Positions 1 through 9,303 of a stretch of 64,000 bases of DNA are shown here, piece by piece. The stretch is from an uncultured Paracoccaceae bacterium (GTDB lineage Bacteria; Pseudomonadota; Alphaproteobacteria; Rhodobacterales; Rhodobacteraceae). A model generated the notes under the pieces. It was not told the DNA's origin and did no database searches. It saw only the letters and a list, made by a program, of their open reading frames with translations. Both the position numbers and the translations under genes were made by a program. How positions within the stretch are numbered: the first letter of the stretch is position 1; each line of letters starts with the position of its first letter. The DNA is taken from NCBI GenBank assembly GCA_947494445.1, contig CANLVD010000012.1, positions 1-64,000 of the forward strand, given 5' to 3'.

Positions 1-486
1 CGCGATGCCGGGGCTGGCCATGCCGGAGCGGCCCGACATGCGCATCGGGCCTGCGACATCGAGCATGAAGGCAGGTTCGGGCGCATTGATCCCGACATAG
101 CCCATGCTGGTCAGCGTCATGCCGGTGGGCAGATCGGTGGGCGGGGTCAGGTCCTCGTTCGTGGTCTGGCCGGGCTTTGCATCCGTGGCCGGGATGGTGG
201 CACCCGCAGAGGGGTGCACGGGCATGAAATGCAGGCTGCCCTTTGAGATGCCCGCGCCATGATCGAGCGTCCAGGTCGGAACGTCCTCGCCCAACCCCTC
301 GTAAAGGCTCATCAGGCGGGCGTTGTCCCCCACGGAGGTGAGTTTCAAGCCGTTCACCGGGGTCTTGTCGAAGCCGTCCTCGACCTGATTGACGGCGCTG
401 TCGATCAGGTCGCGGTAATGCTCGGCCGAGGGCAGGGCGCCTTCGTGGAAGAAGGATTTCAGGGTGGTGCGGTCCTGCTGGGTCAT
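1..486 (-). CDS. eCIS fibre-like protein, 3' end beyond window
   Basis: Only the first 162 codons lie in the window and the frame stays open to position 1. Its ATG overlaps the stop of the large baseplate gene in an ATGA junction, so the two are translationally coupled. The N-terminus contains a short conserved-looking stretch (HYRDLIDSAVNQV) followed by a glycine/proline-rich segment that repeats the idea of 'simple structural domain plus hydrophobic strand' typical of fibre adaptors. I infer a tail-fibre or host-contact protein because fibre genes usually follow the baseplate wedge genes in eCIS loci. No enzymatic motif is visible. An unrelated eCIS accessory protein is an alternative. Confidence 0.5.
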   Translation of the reverse strand, partial: MTQQDRTTLKSFFHEGALPSAEHYRDLIDSAVNQVEDGFDKTPVNGLKLTSVGDNARLMSLYEGLGEDVPTWTLDHGAGISKGSLHFMPVHPSAGATIPATDAKPGQTTNEDLTPPTDLPTGMTLTSMGYVGINAPEPAFMLDVAGPMRMSGRSGMASPGIA

Positions 487-3400
487 GGCGTCATCCTTTC
501 GCGGGTCCCGGTGTCACCTTTTGCCGGTGGCTGCGTGGCAGAGGGGTCCTTGGCGTTGGGTTTTGTCTTGAACACATGTTTTTCGGTCGGGCTGGAGGCC
601 TGATTGACGATCAGCATCTGACCCACGCCGAGACGGCCGATGCCGCTTTGCAAAGGCTCGACCTCATGGCGGTCGGCCATGACGGTCAGGCTGTGGCGCG
701 GGGCCGTGATCGGCAGGCTCCAGGGAGCGAGCGGGCGGATGAGCGTGCCCGGCGTGCGGCCATCGGCGCTGGTGTCGGGGGTCTGGCTGGCCTTGAGTGC
801 TGCCAGTTCCGCGCGTGTGAGGTTGCGGTTGTCGCTTTGCGAGGTGTCGAGCAGCACATGCTCGCCCGCATCATCCGCGCCCAGATGCAGGATCGAGAAA
901 TCGGTGATCGCATCGACATAGTCGAGATCGCTGATATGGGCCTTCAGCACATCGCGCTCCAGCGTCCAGCCGAAGCGGCCCAGTTCCGGCGGGGCGGTCC
1001 AGACCGACAGATAGGCACCAAGGCGGCGTTTCAGACGCTCGGCCATGGCACCATCGTCGAGATTGGGTTTGAAGCGGACACGTGCCCGCACGGCAAGCTG
1101 TTCAAAGGCGGGATTGACGACGTGGAAGCGCACGGGCGCGGGGCTGAGACGGCTGAGGTAACGGCGGACCCGGTCAAGGGTGCTGGCGTCAAAGAGAAGC
1201 GGTCGGGGAGCGGCATCGCCGGGCAGGGGGTGGCGCAGGATCACGACCGTGACATGGCCGGGTGCCGCGCGGGTCTGGTCAGCGCGCAGATGCGGCAGGC
1301 AGTTGACCATCCAGACCTCTGGGAAGGCCTCAAGCACCAGCCGCTCGATGTCCCATGGCGCGCGGGCGCGGCCCCGGTGGCGCAGGCGCTCGGCCATGCG
1401 GATGCGAAAGGCGGGCAGGGTCTCGGCCTTGCGGACGGCCTGCGTGGTGGTGCTTTCCTGCGGGGCGGACAGATGGGCAATCGGCGGATTGAAGGCCCAG
1501 GTGCGGGACTGTTTGTCGCCCGACGGGCTGGCCTTCACGCGGGTGGCGCGCAGGCCGTTGGCGCGGACCTCGGCCAGCACCGGGAAGCGGTCGAGATCGG
1601 GCTGGCGGGTGATGGCGGCGACCCAGACGCCTGTGCCGGGCATCTCGGGCGAGTTGCGCGCGGCGTTGTCCGGCAGATCGATGACCACGAGGCCCGACCG
1701 CATCAGCCCGTTGGTGCTGTCCGACAGAAGCGCTGTTGCGGGCAGATCGGCCCAGCCGGTGGGGGTGAGGTAGATCCAGTCGAGCGGCTGATCCTCGGGC
1801 GCTGTGCGCTGGTGGCCGCTGTCGGCCATGCGGATCATCAGCGCCAGCGGGCCGGTGGCACCGGGGCCGTCGATCTGGATCGACAACTGGCCGTGCCCCA
1901 TGCGTTTGGGAAAGAGCGTGACCCGGCGCATCATGCGTTTGGGAAAGACCTCGACCGCGCCGAAAGCCCCGTGCTGGACCACGCGCTCGCCCGGGTCGGC
2001 GGCGTCAGGGGCTGAAAGCGCCATCTGATCTTCAGCGGTATAAGTCAGCCTGAGACGGTCGATCTTGGGCAGAAACGGCGCGGGCGGCACTGGGCGGGTG
2101 CCAAGCGGGATCAGCCGGGGCCTGAGGGCGGCAGCCAGCGCGCGGGGGTATTCGGCGGCCATGAACCCGTCCGCCGAGCCGCTGAGCGTGAGGCGCACAG
2201 CACCTGCTCGGATCGATTGGCGGGAGGCAAATTCAGCCGCAAGCACCGGGCCTGAGGCGGGTGTGGAATTGCCCAGAACCTCGCCGTGATGTTCCCAGTT
2301 CTGAGTGTCGGCCCCGGTAATCGGGTCGGTTTCGATCATCGGCAGGGGTTCGGTGGTGATCGGCTTCCAGCCATCGCCTGAAAGATAATCAAGGGTCAGC
2401 TTTGGGTTGGGACGCGGGCTGCGGCCCCCGTAGCTGTCGTAATGCAGATCAAATCCGTTGCGCGGCAGGCTGGCCCAGTCCAGCGACAGGCCGATGGCGG
2501 TCACGGGCTTTGCGGCCATCTCTGCCGAGGCCAGAATGCAGGTCGCCCCGTCACGCGGCATCGGGCCGAAGGGCAGGAAGCTCTGATCGGTGGCGAGCGG
2601 CCCGTCTGGCGAGAAGGCCGCAAGGGTCTTGAGGCCATCGACGCGGGTGCGCGTGCGGATCTGGGTGATGTGATAGCGCTCGAAGAACGAGACCGGGCAG
2701 ACCCGCGCGAGCGGGGCCATGCGCAGCGACAGAACGGGTGCGGCCTGTCCCTCGGGCGCTGTGACGGCAGGCATGCTGGCGGCCAGCCGCAAATGCAGGG
2801 TGATCCCGCCGTTGCCCTGTGGCGTTCCCGGCACGATCTGGGTGACGGTGGCGCGTTTCGGGCCTTGTTCGGTGGACAGCGTGATCGAGAAGGCATCGCC
2901 CAGAAACTTCTCGAACACATCGCGAGGACTGTAGAGGAACTTGCCCGTCTCGGTGCGGGCAAAGGCGTCGATGAAGAGCGAGTTTTCGCCTTCTTCGGGT
3001 GCTGCGTCCTCCTCCTTGTCTTTCGACAGGGTCACGCCCTTTTTGGTGACTGTCTTGGCCCATTCATCCTTGGACCGCGCGTCCTTGGCGTTGATCCGCT
3101 GGCCGCGCAGGGTCTCCAGCAGACCGTTGATCTTGGCGTCTATCACCTCATCAAGATAGTCGCCGCTGGGCCAGTCCACGCCCTCGATCAGGCTGAGCGT
3201 GACGATCCGACCCAGAACGGTGCGAAACGACAGGGCAGTGAGCGCGTGGCGGGCCAGAACCTCGTAGAGCATCTCCATCGAGACGGTCTTCTTGGCCTTG
3301 CGGGCGTGGCTCATCACCAGCGGCACGATGCATTTGATCGCGGCCTCGGGCGAGGGCAGGCCGAAGGCGTGATATAGGTCGGGATCGGCGCTCAGGGCCA

Positions 3401-4574
3401 GTGCGATATTGGGATCGGGCGTCACCAGTTCTTCGGGATTGACCGGATCGGAGGTCGCGGGCAGGTCGGAGGCGCGGCGCATCACCAGCGCCATCTCGAT
3501 CCGGCGTTCGCCCTCGGCGAGCGCCAGCATGCTGGTGCTGATGTCGAGGCCCTGAGTGACGGGGGCTTCGGAATTGGCGGTGAAGACGCGGCCCGGTTGC
3601 GGGCTTTGCGCGCCTGCGATGTGGTGCTGAGCGCGCATGCCCGTAATGCCGCCCAATGCCGCGCCAAGCGAGATCTTGTCATCGCGCTGCCATGTCAGCA
3701 CCGTCAGCGCCGAGACCCGTGCCTGAGAGACCGGCACATCGGCATCGGTCAGAAAGTTCTGCTGGCTGCCATCAGGCAGGCTGGCCTGAAGTGTCGTGCC
3801 TGCGGGCAGAAAGACCGGCTGGGGCGGGGCGGGCAGGTGCAGCAGCACCTGTTCATGGGTGGCAGGTGCCGGGGCTTGCCCGAGGATGGTCTGGTAATAA
3901 AAGCGGATGTGGCGCGAGGGCAGGGTGTTGATCGCCTCATCAAGCTGGGCAGAGGCGGAAAGCTCGCCCATGAGCAGGCCAAGGGCGGGGTCGATCTCAC
4001 CCGATTTCATGCGCGTCTCAAATGCGATGCGGGCCTGAGGTTTCAGGCTGTTGATGGCCGCGATCATCTCGTGATGCAGTTGCGCAAGGCGGGTGCGGGC
4101 GCGCCGGAAAGCCGAGACCGGGTCGTCCCCTGTGCTGCCACGGCGGGCAAAGAACAGCACGGCTTCGGGGCTGGAGCTGCCAAGCTTGGGCAATTGGCCG
4201 GTCAGATCGAATTCGCTGTTCAGACGTTCGATCAGCGGGTCAAAGCGGGTCGCGTCCAGCCGGGTGATGCGGCTGATCCAGTCGTCCAGCCGGGCCGCCA
4301 GTTCCGCGATCACCTGACCAGCATCGGCTGGCCCCCGCTCCATCGCCAGAGCGAAGCTTTCACCGGCCAGAGCGCTGTCGAAACTAAGGATCTGGGCAAG
4401 GGCTATCGCCGGTTCGCGGGCAAACAGCCGGTCATGGGGGGGACGCGCCGCTGCGGCTGCCTTGCTGAGCGCTGTCACCAGATCGTCGGGGCGCGGCTGC
4501 CAGGACATCCCGAGCGCGCGGTGGTCAAACCGCTGTCCTGGCGTCACTGACAATTTGGACCAATCAAGGATCAC
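483..4574 (-). CDS. eCIS baseplate wedge protein (gpJ/Afp12-like, 1363 aa)
   Basis: This is a very large baseplate-type protein. The C-terminal part (about residues 1090-1260) has the character of the gp47/baseplate-J family: a stretch leading to EAFPEVWMVNCLPH, then beta strands and a segment RVRFKPNLDDGAMAERLKRRL resembling the end of J proteins (first 20 residues quoted: RVRFKPNLDDGAMAERLKRR). In contractile injection systems such proteins form the wedge ring that holds the hub and triggers sheath contraction. The assigned start is GTG with a weak ribosome site; an ATG 23 codons later (4505) is an alternative. The long opposite-strand open frames here are shadows of GC-rich coding. The gene is separated from the rest of the eCIS core by about 23 kb. 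Confidence 0.75.
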   Translation of the reverse strand: MILDWSKLSVTPGQRFDHRALGMSWQPRPDDLVTALSKAAAAARPPHDRLFAREPAIALAQILSFDSALAGESFALAMERGPADAGQVIAELAARLDDWISRITRLDATRFDPLIERLNSEFDLTGQLPKLGSSSPEAVLFFARRGSTGDDPVSAFRRARTRLAQLHHEMIAAINSLKPQARIAFETRMKSGEIDPALGLLMGELSASAQLDEAINTLPSRHIRFYYQTILGQAPAPATHEQVLLHLPAPPQPVFLPAGTTLQASLPDGSQQNFLTDADVPVSQARVSALTVLTWQRDDKISLGAALGGITGMRAQHHIAGAQSPQPGRVFTANSEAPVTQGLDISTSMLALAEGERRIEMALVMRRASDLPATSDPVNPEELVTPDPNIALALSADPDLYHAFGLPSPEAAIKCIVPLVMSHARKAKKTVSMEMLYEVLARHALTALSFRTVLGRIVTLSLIEGVDWPSGDYLDEVIDAKINGLLETLRGQRINAKDARSKDEWAKTVTKKGVTLSKDKEEDAAPEEGENSLFIDAFARTETGKFLYSPRDVFEKFLGDAFSITLSTEQGPKRATVTQIVPGTPQGNGGITLHLRLAASMPAVTAPEGQAAPVLSLRMAPLARVCPVSFFERYHITQIRTRTRVDGLKTLAAFSPDGPLATDQSFLPFGPMPRDGATCILASAEMAAKPVTAIGLSLDWASLPRNGFDLHYDSYGGRSPRPNPKLTLDYLSGDGWKPITTEPLPMIETDPITGADTQNWEHHGEVLGNSTPASGPVLAAEFASRQSIRAGAVRLTLSGSADGFMAAEYPRALAAALRPRLIPLGTRPVPPAPFLPKIDRLRLTYTAEDQMALSAPDAADPGERVVQHGAFGAVEVFPKRMMRRVTLFPKRMGHGQLSIQIDGPGATGPLALMIRMADSGHQRTAPEDQPLDWIYLTPTGWADLPATALLSDSTNGLMRSGLVVIDLPDNAARNSPEMPGTGVWVAAITRQPDLDRFPVLAEVRANGLRATRVKASPSGDKQSRTWAFNPPIAHLSAPQESTTTQAVRKAETLPAFRIRMAERLRHRGRARAPWDIERLVLEAFPEVWMVNCLPHLRADQTRAAPGHVTVVILRHPLPGDAAPRPLLFDASTLDRVRRYLSRLSPAPVRFHVVNPAFEQLAVRARVRFKPNLDDGAMAERLKRRLGAYLSVWTAPPELGRFGWTLERDVLKAHISDLDYVDAITDFSILHLGADDAGEHVLLDTSQSDNRNLTRAELAALKASQTPDTSADGRTPGTLIRPLAPWSLPITAPRHSLTVMADRHEVEPLQSGIGRLGVGQMLIVNQASSPTEKHVFKTKPNAKDPSATQPPAKGDTGTRERMTP

Positions 4575-4759
4575 GAGCCAACCACGAATTAAAAATAAAA
4601 ATCAACGGGACCGGACCACGGCTTTGAAAAAGACGTGTTGGTTCCGCGCGTCAGACGATGCGAAAAAAACTACCCACAGTTGAATGTTACCCAAGCGCCT
4701 TGTTTACGCAAGGGAAATTCCGGGATGTGGGGGTGTGAAGGGCGGACAATCATGGCGGG

Positions 4760-5311
4760 TCAGCGGATGCGTCTGCTCCAGCCCTTGGCGGTGGCCTGTC
4801 CCTTGTCGAATTCCTGATAGTCGCGGTCGATGTAAAATCCGTATTGGTCTATCGTGAACTTGCCGCTTTCCAGTAAGGTCGCCTTTGAGACCTTGGAGTG
4901 ATGCAAAGTGTAGTTCCACAGACCATCGGACACCTTGGCATTCCAGACCATTGATCTGGAACCATACTTGGAATGTGTTTCGGTATAGGTGCACTTGCCC
5001 CGGGTTGTGTTGCAATCATGGGGATCGAAGGTGATTGTGACAGCGCCGGTTTTCAGCTTGACCGTATTGCCTTGCCGATCAGTCCAGAGCGTCAGTTTCA
5101 TCGGCGCGCCCTTTGATCCGTCCCGTGTGAATTCCAGCAGATAGTGTTTCCCCGCTGGCCCGAGATACTGCAGGTGCGTGTTCCCATTGTGGGTCTTCCA
5201 GCGGGTAATTGTGCCGATTTCCTTTTTGGACAGGTCAAACGCGGAGGCCGCACTGGCCAGTGTCAGGAGCATCAGAAACCCGGCGAGGACCTTACCCATG
5301 CACCGTGTCAC
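4760..5311 (-). CDS. Small exported protein of unknown function
   Basis: The protein is 183 aa with a clear Sec signal peptide (hydrophobic core GFLMLLTLASAASA, cleavage near residue 24). The mature part is rich in beta-strand-like, polar residues and has two cysteines (around DCNTTRGKCTY) that could form a disulfide in the periplasm. The start chosen is a GTG that overlaps the stop of the upstream lipoprotein gene as GTGA, suggesting coupling; the ATG at 5299 is equally compatible with the signal peptide. I do not recognise the family. It probably acts together with the lipoprotein encoded immediately upstream. Confidence 0.7.
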   Translation of the reverse strand: MTRCMGKVLAGFLMLLTLASAASAFDLSKKEIGTITRWKTHNGNTHLQYLGPAGKHYLLEFTRDGSKGAPMKLTLWTDRQGNTVKLKTGAVTITFDPHDCNTTRGKCTYTETHSKYGSRSMVWNAKVSDGLWNYTLHHSKVSKATLLESGKFTIDQYGFYIDRDYQEFDKGQATAKGWSRRIR

Positions 5312-6216
5312 TGCGTGTCCGACAGAAACACGCCGGTCAGCGTGCCGGTGTCGCCCTGAATGGCAAAGACGCCGCCAAACCCGGCAGGCGGGGCCGGGCG
5401 TTCGGTGGCGGCGAAATGGCTGGCTTCAAAGCTGGATTTGATCAGGGCGCTTTCAGGATTGGGCGGGCCGAAGGGTGCGACGCGCTGACCGGTGTCATTG
5501 ACCAGCGTGACAACACCCTGACCGGAACTGACCACCCGCGACCCGCACAGGCCCAGCCGTGACCAGGTGAGCGACTTGAAGGGCAACGCAGGACCGGAGG
5601 TGACCTGCATGTCCGCAATCACCAGCGTGGTTCGTCCCGAGCCATAGCCGACTGCGGCAGAGAACCTGCCCGCCACATCCGAGACCGTCTCGGCCCCGCT
5701 GTCATCGATCCGGGTAAGCGTCATTTTTACCGGACCTTTGAAAACGGCCTGACCTGTCGAGGGGAACTCTGTGGCTTTCGGGCTGGGGCCCAGCACCAGC
5801 GGACCGGAAAAATCGATCTTCTTGGCACTGTAGGACACGGAATAGGCCCCGGGCAGGGTGTTGCCCTCGCTCAATCCCGCCAAAGGTGTTGCCTCGGACC
5901 CCCGGCCTCCGCGCAGGATGCCCTCGTCATCACCGGAAAACCGGCGAATGGCAGTTTCGTCAAACCAGATCTTGCGCAACACGCCCTCGCGGTTGTTTTT
6001 GCCGGCGACAAAGAAGGTCTGATAGGCCGTGACCGGTTCGGTGCGGCGCAGATAGGCGCCCGTCAGACGGCGCGATTCGAGGTTGGAGATGACACAAGGC
6101 TCGTCTGGTGCCAGCCCGATCAGCTCAAACGCGGCGGATTTGCGCACCTTGTCGACCACACCGCAGCCCGCAAGCGCACAGCAGGATGCAAGACAAACCC
6201 CTTTGAAGACCGACAT
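5308..6216 (-). CDS. Putative lipoprotein, possibly TbpB-like beta-barrel
   Basis: The product (302 aa from the chosen ATG) begins with a short hydrophobic leader ending in a lipobox, LAGC, so it should be lipidated. The C-terminal half has alternating strands ending in GFGGVFAIQG..LTGVFL, which resembles the end of the small TbpB-type barrels encoded at 17.4-19.4 kb (GGVMTITG... GGVGFIEA), but the similarity is only by eye. The frame is open further upstream to 6351 but that part reads through an extragenic repeat and is not expected to be coding; an ATG at 6258 is another option. It is followed by a 4-base overlap with the next exported protein. Confidence 0.6.
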   Translation of the reverse strand: MSVFKGVCLASCCALAGCGVVDKVRKSAAFELIGLAPDEPCVISNLESRRLTGAYLRRTEPVTAYQTFFVAGKNNREGVLRKIWFDETAIRRFSGDDEGILRGGRGSEATPLAGLSEGNTLPGAYSVSYSAKKIDFSGPLVLGPSPKATEFPSTGQAVFKGPVKMTLTRIDDSGAETVSDVAGRFSAAVGYGSGRTTLVIADMQVTSGPALPFKSLTWSRLGLCGSRVVSSGQGVVTLVNDTGQRVAPFGPPNPESALIKSSFEASHFAATERPAPPAGFGGVFAIQGDTGTLTGVFLSDTQ

Positions 6217-6300
6217 GAGAGCAAAGATCCTGATCAAATTCAGCTTCAAGTAGAGCATTGGATTGCTGACGGGGCAACTGTCTTGACCTTTGGAGTTCAA

Positions 6301-6357
6301 GGGGCGCTGCCCCCGGCGCGTGCCGCGCCTCCCCCGGGATATTTGGACCAAGAGGTG
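6301..6357 (+). repeat. Dispersed extragenic repeat, copy 1
   Basis: This stretch shares the blocks ggggcgctgccccc and ccccgggatatttg, followed by an accaaga-like end and gtg, with the reverse complement of 50241-50285. The middle is longer here. Elements of this type are familiar between genes in Rhodobacterales genomes (from memory, not searched). The GC-rich first half can fold into a hairpin. Confidence 0.7.
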
Positions 6358-6436
6358 AAACAGACATTCGATTTTCCAGCAAATACTCCCGCCGGAGGCG
6401 CAGGTCGGCCCCGGAGTGATCTCACTAAAAATACAT

Positions 6437-6453
6437 AATGTAAATTATACATT
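6437..6453. promoter_or_regulatory. Inverted repeat AATGTA-N5-TACATT
   Basis: A perfect 6-base inverted repeat with a 5-base spacer in an AT-rich intergenic patch upstream of the lipoprotein gene (minus strand) and downstream of the aldolase remnant. Such TGTA/TACA arms are common for GntR- and LacI-type operators, but no regulator can be assigned. Confidence 0.35.
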
Positions 6454-6628
6454 TCATGATTGACCCAACGAGCCAAGCGTTTCTCAGCAGGTTAAATGTC
6501 GGCTCCGAGCCCATTTTGACCGATGCTGCAGTCGGCATGAATGACAGCTTTCGTTCAAGTGAACCTCCACCGCGTTGGTACAGCGTCACAAAATGTCGAC
6601 CGAAGGCATCTAAAAAAGCGATGACTAC

Positions 6629-7232
6629 TTATTGCGAAGTGGCGAGATCGTAGGATGCAACGATATCATTCGTGCGGCTCGCAACATATGATGGACTGAA
6701 ACCCCGCCGAAATAGGGCGGAGCCAATGCCAAATCTGGTTATCCCTGCGGACAACCAATCTTTGAAGTTTTCTGGTCCTGCGCCGCCGACCGCATAGGTT
6801 TTGACGTTGGCGGGCAAAACAGCGGACATGGCTTTGAACCCGCTGATGCCCAAAACGGACGATGGAAAGAACTTCAGGCTGTCCGCCCCATTGCCAAGGG
6901 CTGTAAAGCAATCCGTTGGTGTCATCACGCCGGGGTATGAGGAGAGGTTGGCGTCATTTGTCGCTTGGATGACCTTCGGCGATGTATCAGGCGATACGAT
7001 GGTCTGGCCACCAACATCGGCGACCCGGCGCACATCATCCTGATCCAAAACCGTTCCCGCTCCGATTTGTGCAACCGTCCCGAACCTTCTGACCGGTCTG
7101 AAGATACTCTCGAAGGGGGTAAGAGAATTCAGCGGCACAAATGCCGCATTCAATCAGAATGTCTCCGATGCCTTCAACTTCGTGTGGCCGTACGCCACGC
7201 AGAGTTGCGATGATTTCTCTATGCATCAGCAT
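6629..7232 (-). pseudogene. dgoA: 2-dehydro-3-deoxy-6-phosphogalactonate aldolase, frameshifted
   Basis: Two frames together encode a KDPGal aldolase. The first (ATG at 7232, overlapping dgoK) gives HREIIATLRGV..HEVEGIGDILIECGI, matching the family N-terminus. The second resumes at about 7146 with VPLNS and continues through IGAGTVL, the Schiff-base lysine motif LKFFPSS, and AVGGAGPEN to a stop at 6629. In the family the first block runs into VEIPLNS; here the bases for roughly DAVE are missing, a net loss that I estimate at 11 nt near 7147, shifting the frame and removing the catalytic glutamate. The gene is last in the sugar-acid operon. A sequencing error could mimic a shift but would not easily explain the missing residues. 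Confidence 0.75.
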
Positions 7233-8124
7233 GCGACCCTTGCCGATGTGCCGCCGTAAGTCCGGCCAGGGTCATTGTGGTCACATCAAGGATTGATGCA
7301 GCAGCACCAGCGAGGGCGAGCGCTTTGGAATAAAGATCACATAGCGTGGTGGCGCCGATGAGCGTCACATTCTGGCCCTGCCAGTATTGCGGCACAGACA
7401 TGAGCTCTTGTCCGATCAAAAGCCCTGACAATGTCGCCCGCGCCTGTGCGCTGGATTGCTGTGCGACGAGCATTTCGGCACGGATCGCAAACAGGCGGCG
7501 CGGCACGCTCAACGGATCCTGGATCGCCAATTGTACTGCCGCCTCAAAAGCGTCCGCATCCCAACCACCGTCGATCATGGAATGAGACAACACCGAGGTT
7601 TCGGAAAAGAATGCGAATTGCTCGCCCGTTAAGCAGGATTCAAACGCGACAATGGCACGATCATTGATGCGGACCCATTTCGTGTGGGTGCCCGGCAAGC
7701 AAACGGTGCCGCAATAATCAGGTTGGTGGCTCAACAGCCCGGCAATTTGTGTTTCCTCACCGCGCATCACATTGGCCGGAGACAATTGTTTTACGCCTGG
7801 CAGGATATGGGCCTCATGAGTTGAGCCTTCTACCCTGACAGCCTTTGCACCCAGATCATCAAGCTGTGTCGGCGCGGACAGATAAGGGGCCTCACACCAG
7901 CCCTGCGCTGCGCCTGCCATGCCACTGATAATGACGGGCAGATCGCCCGCAAAGCCCAGCTCCTTCAGAGCGTTTTCCAACACGCGATCATATTCGTCAG
8001 GCTTCAGACGAGACATGCCATAGGGGCCAGTGGTCGTGGCAAGGATGCCCACGTCTTCGTCCATCACCCAAAGCCGGAAACTGGTCGTGCCCCAATCAAC
8101 TGCGACAAAGGAAGCTTGTGACAT
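7219..8124 (-). CDS. dgoK: 2-dehydro-3-deoxygalactonokinase
   Basis: The protein (301 aa, usual family length) phosphorylates 2-keto-3-deoxygalactonate to the 6-phosphate in the cytoplasm. It starts with the phosphate-binding motif VAVDWGTTSFRLWV typical of DgoK in the ASKHA fold, and contains SGMAGAAQGWCEAPY and the LPGTHTKWV segment that are characteristic of this family. It follows the enolase-superfamily gene by 9 nt and overlaps the aldolase start by 14 nt, consistent with successive pathway steps. The Entner-Doudoroff-like route would yield pyruvate and glyceraldehyde 3-phosphate once the aldolase step is supplied. Confidence 0.9.
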   Translation of the reverse strand: MSQASFVAVDWGTTSFRLWVMDEDVGILATTTGPYGMSRLKPDEYDRVLENALKELGFAGDLPVIISGMAGAAQGWCEAPYLSAPTQLDDLGAKAVRVEGSTHEAHILPGVKQLSPANVMRGEETQIAGLLSHQPDYCGTVCLPGTHTKWVRINDRAIVAFESCLTGEQFAFFSETSVLSHSMIDGGWDADAFEAAVQLAIQDPLSVPRRLFAIRAEMLVAQQSSAQARATLSGLLIGQELMSVPQYWQGQNVTLIGATTLCDLYSKALALAGAAASILDVTTMTLAGLTAAHRQGSHADA

Positions 8125-8133
8125 GGGGGAGCC

Positions 8134-9303
8134 TCAGCCGCAGATGTTGAATTTACGGATGAAGTCGCGATCAGGTGTCACGCCAATACCCGGTCCCGTC
8201 GGCAGGGCCACGGTGCCGTCGTTCGCGGCAACCTGTCCCTGAATATCCAAAGGTGTCGTCAATAGATCATCGCGGAATGCATTATGCGTTGTGTCGAATT
8301 CCAGCATCGGCTCCCACGGATGCAATCCACCGGGCAATGGCGGCATCGCTGCAAGCAGATGCATGTTCGTGGCCACGGCAACGGCGCTGCCCCAAACGTG
8401 GTTCACGACGGGGGTGAAATGCGCATGGCACAGGGCCAACACACGCAGGTATTCCGAGATGCCGCCAAGCGCGCATACCTCTGGTTGGGCAATGTCGAGG
8501 CCACGGCTTTCGAGTAACGCGCGCCACCCCCAACGGTTGAATTCGGCCTCGCCGCCCGAGATGTTCACCCGCAGGCCCTGCCGCAATTCACGGTATCCAT
8601 CAAGGTCTTCAGGGGCGACGGGTTCTTCAAACCAATACGGATTAAATTCTTCCATGGCGCGGCCAACGTAAAACGCATCATGGGTCGTGTAGGCATGATT
8701 GGCGTCGACCATAAACCTGTAGTCGTCCCCCACGCCGCGCCGCACGGCCTCGATCAGGCGCACATCGTCCTTGGAGCCAATGCCGACCTTCATCTTGGTG
8801 GCCTTGAACCCCATGTCCCTGATCGCCGCCGCCTCGTCCGTAAACCGCGCCACAAGGCTGTCAGCACTTTCAGGGCGCAGCATCATGCCGTAACCGTAGA
8901 CCTCGATCCGGCCACGATGTGCCCCACCGATCATTTGATAGAGGGGCATGCCCGCGACTTTGCCCGCGATGTCCCACAGGGCGATATCAACGCCAGACAG
9001 CGATTGAAGTGGCATCCCCTTTTGGCCGTGATCACGCATCAGGTTATAGACCTTGTGCCAGATCACGTCGCGGTCGAGCGGATCCATCCCCAGCACCACC
9101 GGCTGGATCACCTGCTCGACGATGCCTTTATTGGCCAGTGCAATGTTGCCCGCGCCAAAACACTCACCCCAACCCGTGATACCTTCATCAGTCTCTACTT
9201 CGACCAGATGGGCGGTGCGTTTGGTGTAGTATTGCTGCGAATAGCCCAGCGGTTCAGGCAGGTCATAGCCCAGGACATGGCTTGTGATGCGCGTGATTTT
9301 CAT
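8134..9303 (-). CDS. Enolase-superfamily sugar-acid dehydratase/cycloisomerase
   Basis: A mandelate-racemase-type enzyme of 389 aa starting at MKITRIT, four bases overlapping the aldehyde dehydrogenase stop (ATGA). Visible superfamily residues are the KxK base motif (KMKVG), the metal ligands D in VDANH, E in WFEEP and E in GGEAEF, and the catalytic histidine region NHVWGS. The C-terminus (EPMLEFDTTHNAFR... GPGIGV) resembles galactarolactone cycloisomerase-type members as I remember them. With DgoK next to it, the likely product is 2-keto-3-deoxygalactonate. The substrate could be galactonate, galactarolactone or 3,6-anhydrogalactonate; sequence alone does not decide. Confidence 0.85.
   Translation of the reverse strand: MKITRITSHVLGYDLPEPLGYSQQYYTKRTAHLVEVETDEGITGWGECFGAGNIALANKGIVEQVIQPVVLGMDPLDRDVIWHKVYNLMRDHGQKGMPLQSLSGVDIALWDIAGKVAGMPLYQMIGGAHRGRIEVYGYGMMLRPESADSLVARFTDEAAAIRDMGFKATKMKVGIGSKDDVRLIEAVRRGVGDDYRFMVDANHAYTTHDAFYVGRAMEEFNPYWFEEPVAPEDLDGYRELRQGLRVNISGGEAEFNRWGWRALLESRGLDIAQPEVCALGGISEYLRVLALCHAHFTPVVNHVWGSAVAVATNMHLLAAMPPLPGGLHPWEPMLEFDTTHNAFRDDLLTTPLDIQGQVAANDGTVALPTGPGIGVTPDRDFIRKFNICG

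Larger units (their letters stand above)
6217..6628. other. Intergenic region, 412 nt, AT-rich with repeat and palindrome
   Basis: No gene is supported here. It contains the copy of an extragenic repeat at 6301-6357 and, in the AT-rich part, an inverted repeat at 6437-6453. It separates the lipoprotein pair from the 3' end of the sugar-acid operon and may hold the promoter for the lipoprotein gene. Confidence 0.6.

Noticed and set aside
576-2015. Long opposite-strand open frame over the baseplate wedge gene
   Set aside because: It lies wholly within a strong coding gene on the other strand, has no recognisable domain and no ribosome site; it is a GC-rich shadow.
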